Below are positions 53,298-63,629 of a stretch of DNA of 64,000 nt, in pieces (position 1 is the first letter of the stretch; each line of letters opens with the position of its first letter). The notes below the pieces were generated by a model, which did not search any database, had not been told where the DNA came from, and saw only the letters and a list, made by a program, of their open reading frames with translations. The stretch comes from Helcococcus ovis. GTDB lineage: Bacteria; Bacillota; Clostridia; Tissierellales; Peptoniphilaceae. The stretch lies in contig NZ_CP119081.1 in assembly GCF_004524775.2 (NCBI RefSeq), positions 744,001-808,000 of the forward strand, read 5' to 3'. The translations under genes and the position numbers were made by a program.

Positions 53298-55034
53298 ATG
53301 GAAAATTGGTATTTAATAAATAAAATAGAAAATTACAATAAAATAAAAGATAAAAAAAATATTACAAGTTTTCAAAAAATATTATTAGCTAATAGAGACA
53401 TAACTGATGCTTATAAAATAGATAGCATATTTAATTCAAATATTGATAATTTACATTCTCCCTTATTGATGAGAGATATGCAAAAGGGGGTTGATGTATT
53501 ATTTGATTCTATGATGAAAAATGAAAAAATAATGATTTCCGGTGATTATGATCAAGATGGTGTAGCTGCAACTGTAATACTTTATAAAGGAATTAAATTA
53601 TTTTATGAAAATGTGTTATACTCAATACCTGATAGGATTGAAGATGGTTATGGATTAAATAAAAATATTGTAGATGATTGTATTGAAAATAATGTTAAAT
53701 TAATTATAACATGTGATAATGGAATAGCAGCTTTTGAAGCGATAGATTATGCAAAGAAAAATAATATTAGAGTTATAGTTACTGATCATCATGAGGTTGT
53801 AAATATAGATGGAGTTGATAATCTTCCAAATGCTGATGCGGTAATTAATCCGCATAGAATGGATGATGATTATCCTTTTGATGATATATGTGGAGCTGTA
53901 GTTGCTTATAAATTTATAGATGCAATTATTGAACTGTATGGTAAAAATATTGGATTAGAAAAGAAAAGTATATATTTTCTTCTTCAATTTGCAATGCTTG
54001 GGACAGTTTGTGATATGATGAAAATCGTTGATGAAAATAGAATAATAGTTATCGAAGGGTTAAGGCTTATAAATAAAACTAATAATATAGGAATAAAATC
54101 CTTGTTAAATGAAATTAAATGGGAAAAGCCGGTAGATATATACACAGTAGGTTTTTTAATTGGTCCTATTATAAATGCAAGTGGAAGAATTTATACAGCA
54201 AAATTGGGTGTTGAACTTTTTTTAACTGACAACATTGATGAGGCAAATACATATTCTAAAACCTTAGTTGAATTAAACGATGAAAGAAAAGAAATGACTC
54301 AAAAATCTGTAGAATTGGCAATTGAAAATATTGAATATGAAAATATCCATAAAAATGATATAATTGTTGTATATGATTCAAGTATTCATGAAAGTATTTG
54401 TGGACTTGTTGCAGGTAGGGTAAAAGATAAGTATAATAAGCCTACATTAATTCTTACTGATTCTTCAAATGAAGGTATCCTAAAAGGCTCAGGTAGAAGT
54501 ATAAGTGCATATAATATGTTTGAAAAATTTAATAATTTTAGGGATGAATTTGTTGCTTTTGGCGGGCATGCAATGGCATGTGGCTTGAGTATAGAAAAAG
54601 AAAAATTAAAGTCTTTTAATGAAAAAATTCAATTGGATAGCAATCTCGTGGAGGATGATTTTAATAAGTCAATCGATTTAGATTATTGTTTGAATTTTAA
54701 AAATATAAATAAAAACTTAATCAATCAAATAAACGAGCTAAGTCCATACGGTTATGGGTTTTCTGAACCCATATTTGCAAGTAAAAATGTTTTTGTAAGA
54801 GATATATTTTTACTTGGAAAAGATAAAAATGTATTAAAGATTAAATTTGAGCAAGATGGCATTTTATTGGATGCGATAAATTTCAGAATTGATGAAATAC
54901 TTGATAAATTAGAAATTAATATTGATGATATATATAAAATTAAAAATAAAAATTATGATATAGTTTATAAAATTGGAGAAAATACTTTTAACGGATACAC
55001 GAGTATTCAATTAAATTTAATCTCAATGAGGTAA
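53298..55034 (+). CDS. recJ: Single-stranded-DNA-specific exonuclease RecJ
   Basis: 5'-to-3' exonuclease of the DHH family, 578 residues, acting in recombination and mismatch repair. Metal-binding motifs are SGDYDQDGVAAT, TCDNGIAA, VTDHHEV and GAVVAYKF, and DHHA1-domain motif GGHAMACGLS lies near the C-terminus, followed by an OB domain. TAGGAG precedes the ATG. A terminator just upstream implies read-through or a hidden promoter. Confidence 0.95.
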   Translation: MENWYLINKIENYNKIKDKKNITSFQKILLANRDITDAYKIDSIFNSNIDNLHSPLLMRDMQKGVDVLFDSMMKNEKIMISGDYDQDGVAATVILYKGIKLFYENVLYSIPDRIEDGYGLNKNIVDDCIENNVKLIITCDNGIAAFEAIDYAKKNNIRVIVTDHHEVVNIDGVDNLPNADAVINPHRMDDDYPFDDICGAVVAYKFIDAIIELYGKNIGLEKKSIYFLLQFAMLGTVCDMMKIVDENRIIVIEGLRLINKTNNIGIKSLLNEIKWEKPVDIYTVGFLIGPIINASGRIYTAKLGVELFLTDNIDEANTYSKTLVELNDERKEMTQKSVELAIENIEYENIHKNDIIVVYDSSIHESICGLVAGRVKDKYNKPTLILTDSSNEGILKGSGRSISAYNMFEKFNNFRDEFVAFGGHAMACGLSIEKEKLKSFNEKIQLDSNLVEDDFNKSIDLDYCLNFKNINKNLINQINELSPYGYGFSEPIFASKNVFVRDIFLLGKDKNVLKIKFEQDGILLDAINFRIDEILDKLEINIDDIYKIKNKNYDIVYKIGENTFNGYTSIQLNLISMR

Positions 55035-55035
55035 T

Positions 55036-57192
55036 ATGTTAGAAAGATTATTAGAGGCGGTAAGAAAATATAATAAGGATTTAGATGTTGAATTAATTAC
55101 TAAGGCTTTTAATTTAGCAAAAGAAAAACACAAGGGACAAGTGCGTAATTCAGGAGAAGAATATATAGTACATCCTCTTGAAGTTTCAATTATTTTGGCT
55201 TCAATGCAAATGGATGATCAGACAATTTGTGCCGGATTGATGCATGATATTTTAGAAGATACAGATTATTCAAAATCTGATATGGAGAAGGAATTTGGAG
55301 AAGAAATTACTGCTCTTGTTGATGGTGTAACAAAATTAAAAAATCTTCAATATAAAACAAAAGAAGAAGCTCAAATTGAAAGTATAAGAAAAATGGTATT
55401 AGCTATGGCTAATGATATCAGGGTAATTATTATAAAATTATCTGATAGACTTCATAATATGAGAACATTAGAATATAAAGATAGGGATAAACAAATTAAA
55501 ACCGCTAATGAAACTTTAGAAATTTATGTTCCTATAGCCCATAGACTAGGAATTAATGCAATTAAATGGGAGCTTGAAGATTTGTGTTTAAGATATATTG
55601 ATCCTGTATCATATTATTCTGTTGCTCAACAAATTGATCAAAAAAGATCTGAAAGAGAAAAAATTATTCAACATATTATGGACAAACTATCAACTGAACT
55701 TGATAAGATAAATATTAGATTTACAATGACAGGAAGACCTAAAGGAATTTATAGTATCTATAATAAGATGCAAAAGCAGGAAACAACAATTGACAATATA
55801 TTTGATTTGATTGCAGTGAGAGTAATTGTTAAAGATATAAATCAATGTTATGCAGTTTTAGGTATTGTTCATAATTTATGGAAGCCAATACCAGGTAGAT
55901 TTAAAGATTATATTGCAATGCCAAAACCCAATTTTTACCAATCGTTGCATACAACAGTAATCGGTGAAAAAGGACAAATTTTTGAAGTTCAAATTAGAAC
56001 TGAAGAAATGCACAGAAATGCTGAATACGGTATTGCTAATCACTGGCAATACAAAGAAGGTAAGAAGAAAGCTTCAAATTTTGACAACAGATTAAATTGG
56101 ATAAGACAAGTTATAGAATGGGGAAAAGACACGTCAGCATATGAGTTTATTGATAATTTTAAAAATGACTTATTTAATGATGAGGTTTATGTATTTTCAC
56201 CAAAAGGTGATGTTGTTGATTTACAAAAGGGGGCTACACCGATAGATTTTGCATATAGAGTCCATTCAGAAGTAGGAAACAAATGTGTAGGAGCTAAAAT
56301 AAACGGTAAAATTCAACCATTAAATTACAAACTTAAAACTGGAGATATTGTAACAATTCTTACTTCTAAAAACTCAACAGGACCAAATCTGGGTTGGCTT
56401 GATATGGCAGTTACTCAACATGCAAAAAATAAAATAAGAGCATTTTTTAAGAAAAAATCAAGAGAAGAAAATATCGAACTTGGTCAGGAACTACTTGAAA
56501 AAGAACTTAGAAAAAAAGGTCATGATGTTTCAAAATTGATGGTTGATGAATGGCTATTAAATGCAGCTGAAAAAAATAATGCTCTCTCAATTGAGTCATT
56601 ATATAATTTAATAGGATATGGTACAGTTCAAGTTGAAAATGTTATTAAATTTTTAGAAAAAAAATATAATGATAAATATAAAAAAGAAGAAGAAATTTCA
56701 AATCTTGTAAATATTGAGGATAAAAATCCTCATAAAGATAAAAATATTAATGAAGCAATTATAATTGATGATATTACAAATTTAGAAACTAAATTTGCAA
56801 AATGTTGTAACCCTGTTCCGGGAGATAAGGTTATAGGATATATAACTCATGGAAATGGAGTATCAGTTCATAGAATTAATTGTAAAAACATAATAAATCT
56901 TAAAAATAAAGAAAGACTTATTGAAGTAAAATGGAGTGAAAATAATAATTCAAGTTTCCCGGTGCAGGTTAAAGTTATTATTGAAAATAGACCTGCATAT
57001 TTAGCTGATTTAACTAAAGGGCTTTCTAAGGATGGATTTGATATTTCTGCAATTAATACAAAACAAAATCATGACAGTACAATAAATATATCACTTGTAA
57101 TTTTAGTAAAGTCTAATTCAGATATTGATAGAATTTATAATATAATAAAAAAAATAGATGGTACTATAAAAGTATTTAGGGAGAAAAATTGA
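55036..57192 (+). CDS. relA: Bifunctional (p)ppGpp synthetase/hydrolase
   Basis: RSH enzyme of 718 residues controlling the stringent response. The HD hydrolase domain has HPLEVSIIL and HDILEDT; the synthetase domain has GRPKGIYSIYNKM and YQSLHTTVIG. TGS (NDEVYVFSPKGDVVDL), a helical/zinc-finger region (KCCNPVPGD) and a C-terminal ACT domain follow. Both active sites look complete. GAGG inside the recJ end precedes the ATG. It overlaps dtd by four bases. Confidence 0.96.
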   Translation: MLERLLEAVRKYNKDLDVELITKAFNLAKEKHKGQVRNSGEEYIVHPLEVSIILASMQMDDQTICAGLMHDILEDTDYSKSDMEKEFGEEITALVDGVTKLKNLQYKTKEEAQIESIRKMVLAMANDIRVIIIKLSDRLHNMRTLEYKDRDKQIKTANETLEIYVPIAHRLGINAIKWELEDLCLRYIDPVSYYSVAQQIDQKRSEREKIIQHIMDKLSTELDKINIRFTMTGRPKGIYSIYNKMQKQETTIDNIFDLIAVRVIVKDINQCYAVLGIVHNLWKPIPGRFKDYIAMPKPNFYQSLHTTVIGEKGQIFEVQIRTEEMHRNAEYGIANHWQYKEGKKKASNFDNRLNWIRQVIEWGKDTSAYEFIDNFKNDLFNDEVYVFSPKGDVVDLQKGATPIDFAYRVHSEVGNKCVGAKINGKIQPLNYKLKTGDIVTILTSKNSTGPNLGWLDMAVTQHAKNKIRAFFKKKSREENIELGQELLEKELRKKGHDVSKLMVDEWLLNAAEKNNALSIESLYNLIGYGTVQVENVIKFLEKKYNDKYKKEEEISNLVNIEDKNPHKDKNINEAIIIDDITNLETKFAKCCNPVPGDKVIGYITHGNGVSVHRINCKNIINLKNKERLIEVKWSENNNSSFPVQVKVIIENRPAYLADLTKGLSKDGFDISAINTKQNHDSTINISLVILVKSNSDIDRIYNIIKKIDGTIKVFREKN

Positions 57193-57638
57193 GAGCAATA
57201 ATTCAAAGAGTTAAATGGGTTAAATTAAATATTGATTCAAACTTATATTCTGAGATTAATAATGGATTATTAGTTTTTTTAGGAGTTTCAGAAGATGATA
57301 ATATCACTGACTTAAATTATATTAAAAATAAAATTGTTGGGCTAAGGATTTTTGAAGATTCTAATGATAAAATGAATTTATCTGTTAAAGATGTAAAAGG
57401 CGAAGTGATGGTTGTATCACAGTTTACATTATTTGGTGATGCTAGAAAAGGTAATAGACCTAATTTTATGAGAGCTGCTAAACAGGAAAAAGCAGAAAAA
57501 ATTTATAATCAATTTGTCGAAGAAATAAAAAAAGATATTGATATAGTTAAAACGGGAGTTTTTGGAGCAGATATGAAAATAGAGCTGTTAAATGACGGCC
57601 CGGTTACAATCCAGTTAGACTCTGAAAAATTATATTGA
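57189..57638 (+). CDS. dtd: D-aminoacyl-tRNA deacylase
   Basis: Removes D-amino acids from mischarged tRNA, 149 residues. SQFTLFGDARKGNRPNF and the C-terminal cross-subunit motif NDGPVTI are intact. The start is TTG at 57189, shared with the relA stop (TTGA), with AGGGAG upstream. dtd directly after relA is common in Firmicutes. Confidence 0.95.
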   Translation: MRAIIQRVKWVKLNIDSNLYSEINNGLLVFLGVSEDDNITDLNYIKNKIVGLRIFEDSNDKMNLSVKDVKGEVMVVSQFTLFGDARKGNRPNFMRAAKQEKAEKIYNQFVEEIKKDIDIVKTGVFGADMKIELLNDGPVTIQLDSEKLY

Positions 57639-57645
57639 GGTTTTT

Positions 57646-58266
57646 ATGAAATATAAAGTTTTAAAAAATGGTAATAATCCAATGAATACAAATTGTTATT
57701 TGATATATAACGAAGAAACTTTAGATGGATATTTGATAGATGCACCATCTAAAATACAAAAATTTATAGATATTATCGAAGAAAAACAATTAAATATTAA
57801 GTATTTATTATTGACTCATGGTCATTTTGATCATATTGAAAAAGTTGATTTTTGGAGAGATAAATATAATTTAAAAGTTGTAGCACATAAATATTGTGAA
57901 GATTATTTAACTAACCCTGTTCTTAATTTAAGTTCGGTTTTTGGTAATTCATTTACAACAAATGCTGATATATACTTATCTGATGAAAATGGAGATATAG
58001 ATATTTTCAAATATATATATACACCCGGACATAGCTATGATAGTGTTATATACATATTAGATAATCTGGTGTTTTGTGGAGATTTAATATTTTTAGAATC
58101 TGTTGGAAGGACAGATTTTAAGGGTTCAAATCACAGTGATTTGGTAGCATCAATTCAAAATGTTATTTATGAAATGGATGATGAAAATATTTTGTTGCCC
58201 GGACATGGTAGTAATACAAAGGTCGGGCATGAAAAAAAATATAATCCATTTGTTGCATGTAAATAA
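57646..58266 (+). CDS. Metallo-beta-lactamase-fold hydrolase (glyoxalase II-like)
   Basis: 206-residue MBL-fold hydrolase with the metal motif THGHFDHIEK and further ligands in TPGHSYDS, FCGDLIF and LPGHGS. Genes of this type regularly lie after dtd in Firmicutes; the substrate is unknown, and glyoxalase II is only a family label. TTGAGG precedes the ATG. Confidence 0.9.
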   Translation: MKYKVLKNGNNPMNTNCYLIYNEETLDGYLIDAPSKIQKFIDIIEEKQLNIKYLLLTHGHFDHIEKVDFWRDKYNLKVVAHKYCEDYLTNPVLNLSSVFGNSFTTNADIYLSDENGDIDIFKYIYTPGHSYDSVIYILDNLVFCGDLIFLESVGRTDFKGSNHSDLVASIQNVIYEMDDENILLPGHGSNTKVGHEKKYNPFVACK

Positions 58267-58284
58267 ATTAATTAGGAGAGAAAC

Positions 58285-60042
58285 ATGAAAAGAACACATT
58301 TTTGTGGACAATTAAGAAAAGAAAATATTGGTGAAGAGGTAGTATTAAATGGTTGGGTTCAAAAATCTAGAGACCTAGGTCCATTAGTATTTATAGATTT
58401 GAGAGATAAGTTTGGTATTGCACAAATTGTTTTCAAAAAAGAAGATAATGAAGAACTTTATAATAAGGCTAAAGAATTAAAATCTGAATATGTTGTTGGT
58501 GTAAGAGGAAAAGTTTTTGAAAGAGAAAGTAAAAATAAAGATATTCCTACTGGGGATGTAGAAATTATTTCTAGTGAATTAGTTGTTTATGATACTTCTA
58601 AAACACCACCAATTTATATAAAAGATAATGATAATGCTTCTGAGGAAATGAGATTAAAATATAGATATTTAGATTTAAGAAAATTGTCTATGCAAAAAAT
58701 GTTAAGAGATAGAGCTGAAATAGTTAAAGCATTTAGAGATTTCTTGTATGATAATGAATTTATTGAAGTAGAAACTCCAATGCTTACAAAGCCAACTCCT
58801 GAAGGAGCAAGGGACTATATTGTACCGTCAAGAATAAGCAAACATGGGTTTTACGCTTTACCACAATCACCACAATTATTTAAGCAAATCTTGATGGTTG
58901 CTGGTACAGATAGATATTATCAAATCGTAAAATGTTTTAGAGATGAAGATTTAAGAGCAAATAGACAACCTGAATTTACACAAGTAGATTTAGAAATGAG
59001 CTTTGTAGATGAAGAAGATGTAATGGAAATTAATGAAAAATTAATTCAATATATTTTTAAGAGAGTAAAGGGAATTGATTTAAAATTACCATTTAATAGA
59101 ATGAGCTATGATGACGCTATGTCAAGATTCGGGTCAGATAAACCTGATTTAAGATATGGGTTTGAAATTAAGGATATTTCTGATTTATCGGATAAAATAG
59201 AATTTAATTTATTTACAGATTCTGTAAATGAAAACAAGAAAATTAAGGCAATTAACTTTAACGGATTATCATCAAAATATTCAAGAAAACAAATTGATAA
59301 AATCACATCTTCAATGAAAGGAATGGGAGCTTCAGGATTAATTTGGTTTAGATATGAAAATGGAGAAATTAATTCCAGCATCAATAAATTTTTAAATGAA
59401 GAATATAATGACTCATTAATTGAAAGATTAGAATTAAAAGACGGAGATTTGGCACTTGTAATAATTGATAAAGAACCAAAAGTTTCTGAGTTAATGGGCA
59501 GCTTAAGAGTTATGATTGCTTCAGAAAATATTGAATTTAAGGAAGATGAATTTGCTATTACATGGATTAATGAATTTCCTATGTTTGAATATGATGACGA
59601 AGAGAATAGATATGTTGCAAAACATCATCCATTCACACATCCGGTTGATGAGGATATTAAATTATTAGATTCAAATCCTGAAAAAATGAGAGCTAAAGCT
59701 TATGATTTAGTTATAAATGGAGATGAAATAGGTGGTGGCTCAATTAGAATAAACAATTCTGATTTACAAAATAAAATATTTAATGCTTTAAAATTATCTA
59801 AAGAAGATATAGAACGTAAATTTGGATTTTTTGTAGAATCACTTAGCTATGGTACACCTCCACATGGTGGATTGGCATTTGGTTTAGACAGACTTGTTAT
59901 GACATTATTAAATAAAGATAATATCAAGGATGTAATAGCGTTTCCTAAAACTCAATCAGCTTCATGTTTACTAACTGAAGCACCAACAACAATTGATAAA
60001 AAACAATTGGATGAATTAAATATTAGATTTGTTGAAGATTAG
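58285..60042 (+). CDS. aspS: Aspartyl-tRNA synthetase
   Basis: Class II synthetase of 585 residues. An N-terminal OB anticodon domain (VVLNGWVQKSRDLG) is followed by the catalytic core with motif 2 (CFRDEDLRANRQPEF), the bacterial GAD insertion domain (about 280-420) and motif 3 (GGLAFGLDRLVM). AGGAG precedes the ATG. No hisS lies upstream, though the pair is common in relatives. Confidence 0.97.
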   Translation: MKRTHFCGQLRKENIGEEVVLNGWVQKSRDLGPLVFIDLRDKFGIAQIVFKKEDNEELYNKAKELKSEYVVGVRGKVFERESKNKDIPTGDVEIISSELVVYDTSKTPPIYIKDNDNASEEMRLKYRYLDLRKLSMQKMLRDRAEIVKAFRDFLYDNEFIEVETPMLTKPTPEGARDYIVPSRISKHGFYALPQSPQLFKQILMVAGTDRYYQIVKCFRDEDLRANRQPEFTQVDLEMSFVDEEDVMEINEKLIQYIFKRVKGIDLKLPFNRMSYDDAMSRFGSDKPDLRYGFEIKDISDLSDKIEFNLFTDSVNENKKIKAINFNGLSSKYSRKQIDKITSSMKGMGASGLIWFRYENGEINSSINKFLNEEYNDSLIERLELKDGDLALVIIDKEPKVSELMGSLRVMIASENIEFKEDEFAITWINEFPMFEYDDEENRYVAKHHPFTHPVDEDIKLLDSNPEKMRAKAYDLVINGDEIGGGSIRINNSDLQNKIFNALKLSKEDIERKFGFFVESLSYGTPPHGGLAFGLDRLVMTLLNKDNIKDVIAFPKTQSASCLLTEAPTTIDKKQLDELNIRFVED

Positions 60043-60049
60043 AGGAAAA

Positions 60050-60481
60050 ATGAATAAAGTTGGAGTTATAACAAAAGTTGATGATGATAAAGCGGTTGTC
60101 ATGATGGTATCATCCAAAACATGTGGTGATTGTAGTTGCTCAACATTAACCAAAATACACCATGCAAAATCATGTGAATACGGTAAAAAATATTTAATAG
60201 TACAAAATACCATAAATGCAAAAGTTGGGGATCCCGTAAATTTAGAATTTAAGACAACAAAAATGCTGAAAGCATCATTAGTTTTATATATTTTACCACT
60301 AATAATAATGGTGGTTGGAATATTAATTTCAAATAAATTACAAGGTAAAAATCCCAGCGATATAATTTCATTTATATCAGGTATTACTGCATTGGTTGTT
60401 TCTTATGCGATGTTAAGCTTTTTTGACAAGAAAGAAGACAGAGAAAATTTAATTAAATTAAGCAAATTTAGAGGTTATTAA
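60050..60481 (+). CDS. SoxR-reducing system protein RseC family
   Basis: 143-residue membrane protein of the RseC/MucC family. The cytosolic N-terminus has a cysteine cluster ([13 protein letters not shown], then HHAKSCEYG) that may hold an iron-sulphur centre or zinc, followed by two transmembrane segments (about 75-95 and 105-122). RseC-type proteins are linked to Rnf complexes and redox maintenance. The ATG at 60050 has AGAGG upstream overlapping the aspS stop; an earlier ATG inside aspS is less likely. Confidence 0.85.
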   Translation: MNKVGVITKVDDDKAVVMMVSSKTCGDCSCSTLTKIHHAKSCEYGKKYLIVQNTINAKVGDPVNLEFKTTKMLKASLVLYILPLIIMVVGILISNKLQGKNPSDIISFISGITALVVSYAMLSFFDKKEDRENLIKLSKFRGY

Positions 60482-60482
60482 T

Positions 60483-61706
60483 ATGAAGAATATACAAAAT
60501 TTTGATAGAGAATTATTTGATATCATAAAAAAGGAAGAGAACAGACAACAAAATAATATAGAATTGATAGCTTCTGAAAATTTTGTGTCAAAAGCTATAT
60601 TAGAAGCTGCAGGTTCAGTATTAACAAATAAATATGCTGAAGGTTATCCGGGCAGAAGATATTATGGAGGTTGTAAATTTATTGATGAAGCAGAACAATT
60701 AGCAATAGATAGAGCAAAGCAATTATTTGGAGCTGATCATGCTAATGTACAGCCACATAGTGGTTCAAGTGCAAATTTAGGCGTATACTTTGCATTAATG
60801 AATCCATTTGATAAAGTCTTAGCGATGAATCTAAATGAGGGAGGGCATTTAACACATGGTTCTAAGGTAAGTATTTCAGGAACATACTTTAATTTTGTTC
60901 ATTATGGAGTAGATAAAGAAACAGAATTAATAAATTATGATGATGTATACAAAATTGCTTTAGCGGAAAAACCCAAAATTGTATTAGCTGGTGCTAGTGC
61001 ATATTCAAGAAAAATAGATTTTAAGAAATTTAAGGAAATTGCTGACGAAGTAGGAGCAATTTTTATGGTAGATATGGCTCATATTGCGGGTTTAGTTGCT
61101 GCGGGATTACATCAAAATCCTGTAGAATATGCAGATATAGTTACAAGTACAAGTCATAAAACTTTAAGAGGACCTAGAGGTGCATTTATTTTAAGCACAA
61201 AGGAATATGCACAAAAAATTAATAAAGCAATATTCCCCGGGACTCAAGGAGGACCCTTAGAACACATAATTGCTGCAAAGGCAATTTGTTTTAAGGAAGC
61301 TATGACTGATGAATTCAAAGAATATCAAAAACAGGTGTTAAAAAACGCTAAAAAATTAGCAGAAGTTTTATCTAAAAGAGGCATAAGACTTGTTTCCGGT
61401 GGTACTGATAATCATTTAATTTTGGCTGATGTTTCAAGTGTTGGATTAACAGGAAAAGAAGCTGAGTACATGCTTGATGAAGTTAATATAACTGTAAATA
61501 AAAATACTATTCCAAATGAAACAAAAAGTCCAATGGTAACTTCAGGTATAAGACTAGGAACACCAGCAATGACAACAAGAGGAATGAAAGAATATGAAAT
61601 GGAACAAATTGGTAATTTGATTTGTGATGTTTTATTAAATAAAAAGGAAAATAATGAGATTATAAAAGAAGTAAAATATCTAACTTCTAAATATCCATTA
61701 TATTAA
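60483..61706 (+). CDS. glyA: Serine hydroxymethyltransferase
   Basis: PLP enzyme of 407 residues that converts serine and tetrahydrofolate to glycine and methylene-tetrahydrofolate. Substrate-site segments are [23 protein letters not shown] and VDMAHIAGL; the PLP lysine is in [13 protein letters not shown]. One base separates it from the upstream gene. Confidence 0.97.
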   Translation: MKNIQNFDRELFDIIKKEENRQQNNIELIASENFVSKAILEAAGSVLTNKYAEGYPGRRYYGGCKFIDEAEQLAIDRAKQLFGADHANVQPHSGSSANLGVYFALMNPFDKVLAMNLNEGGHLTHGSKVSISGTYFNFVHYGVDKETELINYDDVYKIALAEKPKIVLAGASAYSRKIDFKKFKEIADEVGAIFMVDMAHIAGLVAAGLHQNPVEYADIVTSTSHKTLRGPRGAFILSTKEYAQKINKAIFPGTQGGPLEHIIAAKAICFKEAMTDEFKEYQKQVLKNAKKLAEVLSKRGIRLVSGGTDNHLILADVSSVGLTGKEAEYMLDEVNITVNKNTIPNETKSPMVTSGIRLGTPAMTTRGMKEYEMEQIGNLICDVLLNKKENNEIIKEVKYLTSKYPLY

Positions 61707-61715
61707 GGAGTTTAT

Positions 61716-63038
61716 ATGGCAAGACCTATTGTAAGTATTATAGGAAGACCAAACGTTGGAAAATCAACATTATTTAATAAATTAGTTGGTAAGAGACTTT
61801 CTATTACAGAAGACACACCAGGGGTTACCAGAGATAGATTATATAGTGAAGTTGAATGGCAAAATAATAAATTTGTTTTAGTCGATACAGGAGGATTGGA
61901 GTTAGATTATACTGGTGATTTTAATAAAGAAATTGAAATGCAAGCTGATATAGCTATTGATTCTTCGGATTTAATTATGTTTTTAGTAGATGGTAGAGAT
62001 GGTATGACATCTTTAGATATGCTTATTGCTGAAAAATTAAGAAAATCAGGAAGAGAAGTTTTAGTTGTAGTTAATAAAATTGAAACTAAAGAAACTCCAT
62101 TATCAGTTTATGAATTTTACAATCTTGGAATTGGTGAATTATATGTTATTTCTGCAGAGCAAGGATATGGAATTGGTGATTTGCTTGATGTAATAATTGA
62201 AAAGTTTCCGGATGATAGTTTAAAAGAAGATGAAGAAGACAGGTTAAAAATTGCTGTAATCGGAAAACCGAATGTAGGAAAATCTTCGTTTATCAATATG
62301 CTTTTAGGTGAAGAAAGAGCAATTGTATCAGATATTGCGGGAACTACTAGAGATTCTATTGATAGTGATTATGAAAAAGATGGAAAAAAATATACATTTA
62401 TTGACACGGCAGGACTTAGAAGACAAAGATCTGTTAACACAAGAGTTGAAAAATTTTCTGTAATTAGAACATATAATGCAGTAGATAGATCTGATATAGT
62501 TTTATTTTTTATCGACGCAAAAGAAGGTATTACTGAGCAGGATACCAAGATTATAGGATATGCTCATAATAATAATAAAGCATCAATAATTGTTATTAAT
62601 AAATGGGATGCTATTGAAAAAGAAACAAATACTATGAAGCAGTATGAAGATTTAATTAGAAATAAATTAGGTTTTACGCCTTATGCACCAGTAACATTTA
62701 TATCAGTGCTAAAAAAGCAAAGAATAGATAAATTATTTGATTTAATAGAAGAAGTGGATCAAAACTATAGCTTTAGAGTAGCGACCGGTACACTAAATAC
62801 AATGTTAAGAGATGCTATTTTATTAAATCCTCCAAAGGCCAAAAAGGGTAAACAATTAAAAATTTATTATATTTCGCAAGTAACAACAAGACCACCAAAG
62901 TTCTTAGTTTATGTAAATGATGAAGAATTAATGCATTTTTCTTACTTGAGATATATAGAAAATAAAATAAGAGAAAATTTTAATTTTAGGGGAGTTCCTA
63001 TAACTTTAGAAGTTAGAAGTAGGAAATTTGAACAATGA
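61716..63038 (+). CDS. der: Ribosome-associated GTPase Der (EngA)
   Basis: Double-GTPase of 440 residues needed for 50S assembly. The first G domain has GRPNVGKSTLFN and DTGG; the second has GKPNVGKSSFIN, AGTTRDSIDS and NKWD. A KH-like domain closes the protein (KIYYISQVTTRPPKF). AAGGAG precedes the ATG. It overlaps plsY by four bases, and der-plsY-gpsA is a standard order. Confidence 0.97.
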   Translation: MARPIVSIIGRPNVGKSTLFNKLVGKRLSITEDTPGVTRDRLYSEVEWQNNKFVLVDTGGLELDYTGDFNKEIEMQADIAIDSSDLIMFLVDGRDGMTSLDMLIAEKLRKSGREVLVVVNKIETKETPLSVYEFYNLGIGELYVISAEQGYGIGDLLDVIIEKFPDDSLKEDEEDRLKIAVIGKPNVGKSSFINMLLGEERAIVSDIAGTTRDSIDSDYEKDGKKYTFIDTAGLRRQRSVNTRVEKFSVIRTYNAVDRSDIVLFFIDAKEGITEQDTKIIGYAHNNNKASIIVINKWDAIEKETNTMKQYEDLIRNKLGFTPYAPVTFISVLKKQRIDKLFDLIEEVDQNYSFRVATGTLNTMLRDAILLNPPKAKKGKQLKIYYISQVTTRPPKFLVYVNDEELMHFSYLRYIENKIRENFNFRGVPITLEVRSRKFEQ

Positions 63039-63628
63039 TTTATTTACTTATAATATTAATTTCGTATATAATAGGATCTGTTTCGGGAGCTATCATAATT
63101 AGTTATACACATTTTAATGAAGATATTAGAACTAAAGGTAGTGGAAATGCAGGTTCAACCAATATTTTTAGAAATTATGGAATGAAATATGCCACTATGG
63201 CATTTATTATTGACTCATTAAAAGGATTTCTAGCTCCATTTATAGCATATTATTTAGAGCCTCAATATGGGCAGTATATTGCAGGAGTAGTAGTCGTGAT
63301 TGGGCATGTTTGGCCGATATATTATGCATTTAAGGGTGGTAAAGGAATGGCGACAAGTATAGGTGTAAATTTATATACAGATTATAAAATTGCAATTTTA
63401 CAAGCAATAGGATTTTTGATTTTTAACTATACTGTAAAAATTGTATCTGTTGCTTCATTGGCACTTACTATACTAGCATTTGTATATGTTTTAATAGTTC
63501 ATAATACAAATATAGCTTTTGTAATTATGTCATTGTTAAATACAATAATTGTAATTTATAGTCATAGAGAAAACATTAAAAGATTAATTGAGGGAAAAGA
63601 GAAAAAAACAAAAAGAATGGATGTATAA
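63035..63628 (+). CDS. plsY: Glycerol-3-phosphate acyltransferase PlsY
   Basis: Membrane acyltransferase of 197 residues that transfers acyl groups from acyl-phosphate to glycerol 3-phosphate, the first step of phospholipid synthesis. The motif GSGNAGSTNIFRNYG, the segment GHVWPIYYAFKGGKGMAT and SHRENI are the three family signatures; about five transmembrane helices are predicted. Next to gpsA, which supplies its substrate. Confidence 0.96.
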   Translation: MIYLLIILISYIIGSVSGAIIISYTHFNEDIRTKGSGNAGSTNIFRNYGMKYATMAFIIDSLKGFLAPFIAYYLEPQYGQYIAGVVVVIGHVWPIYYAFKGGKGMATSIGVNLYTDYKIAILQAIGFLIFNYTVKIVSVASLALTILAFVYVLIVHNTNIAFVIMSLLNTIIVIYSHRENIKRLIEGKEKKTKRMDV

Positions 63629-63629
63629 C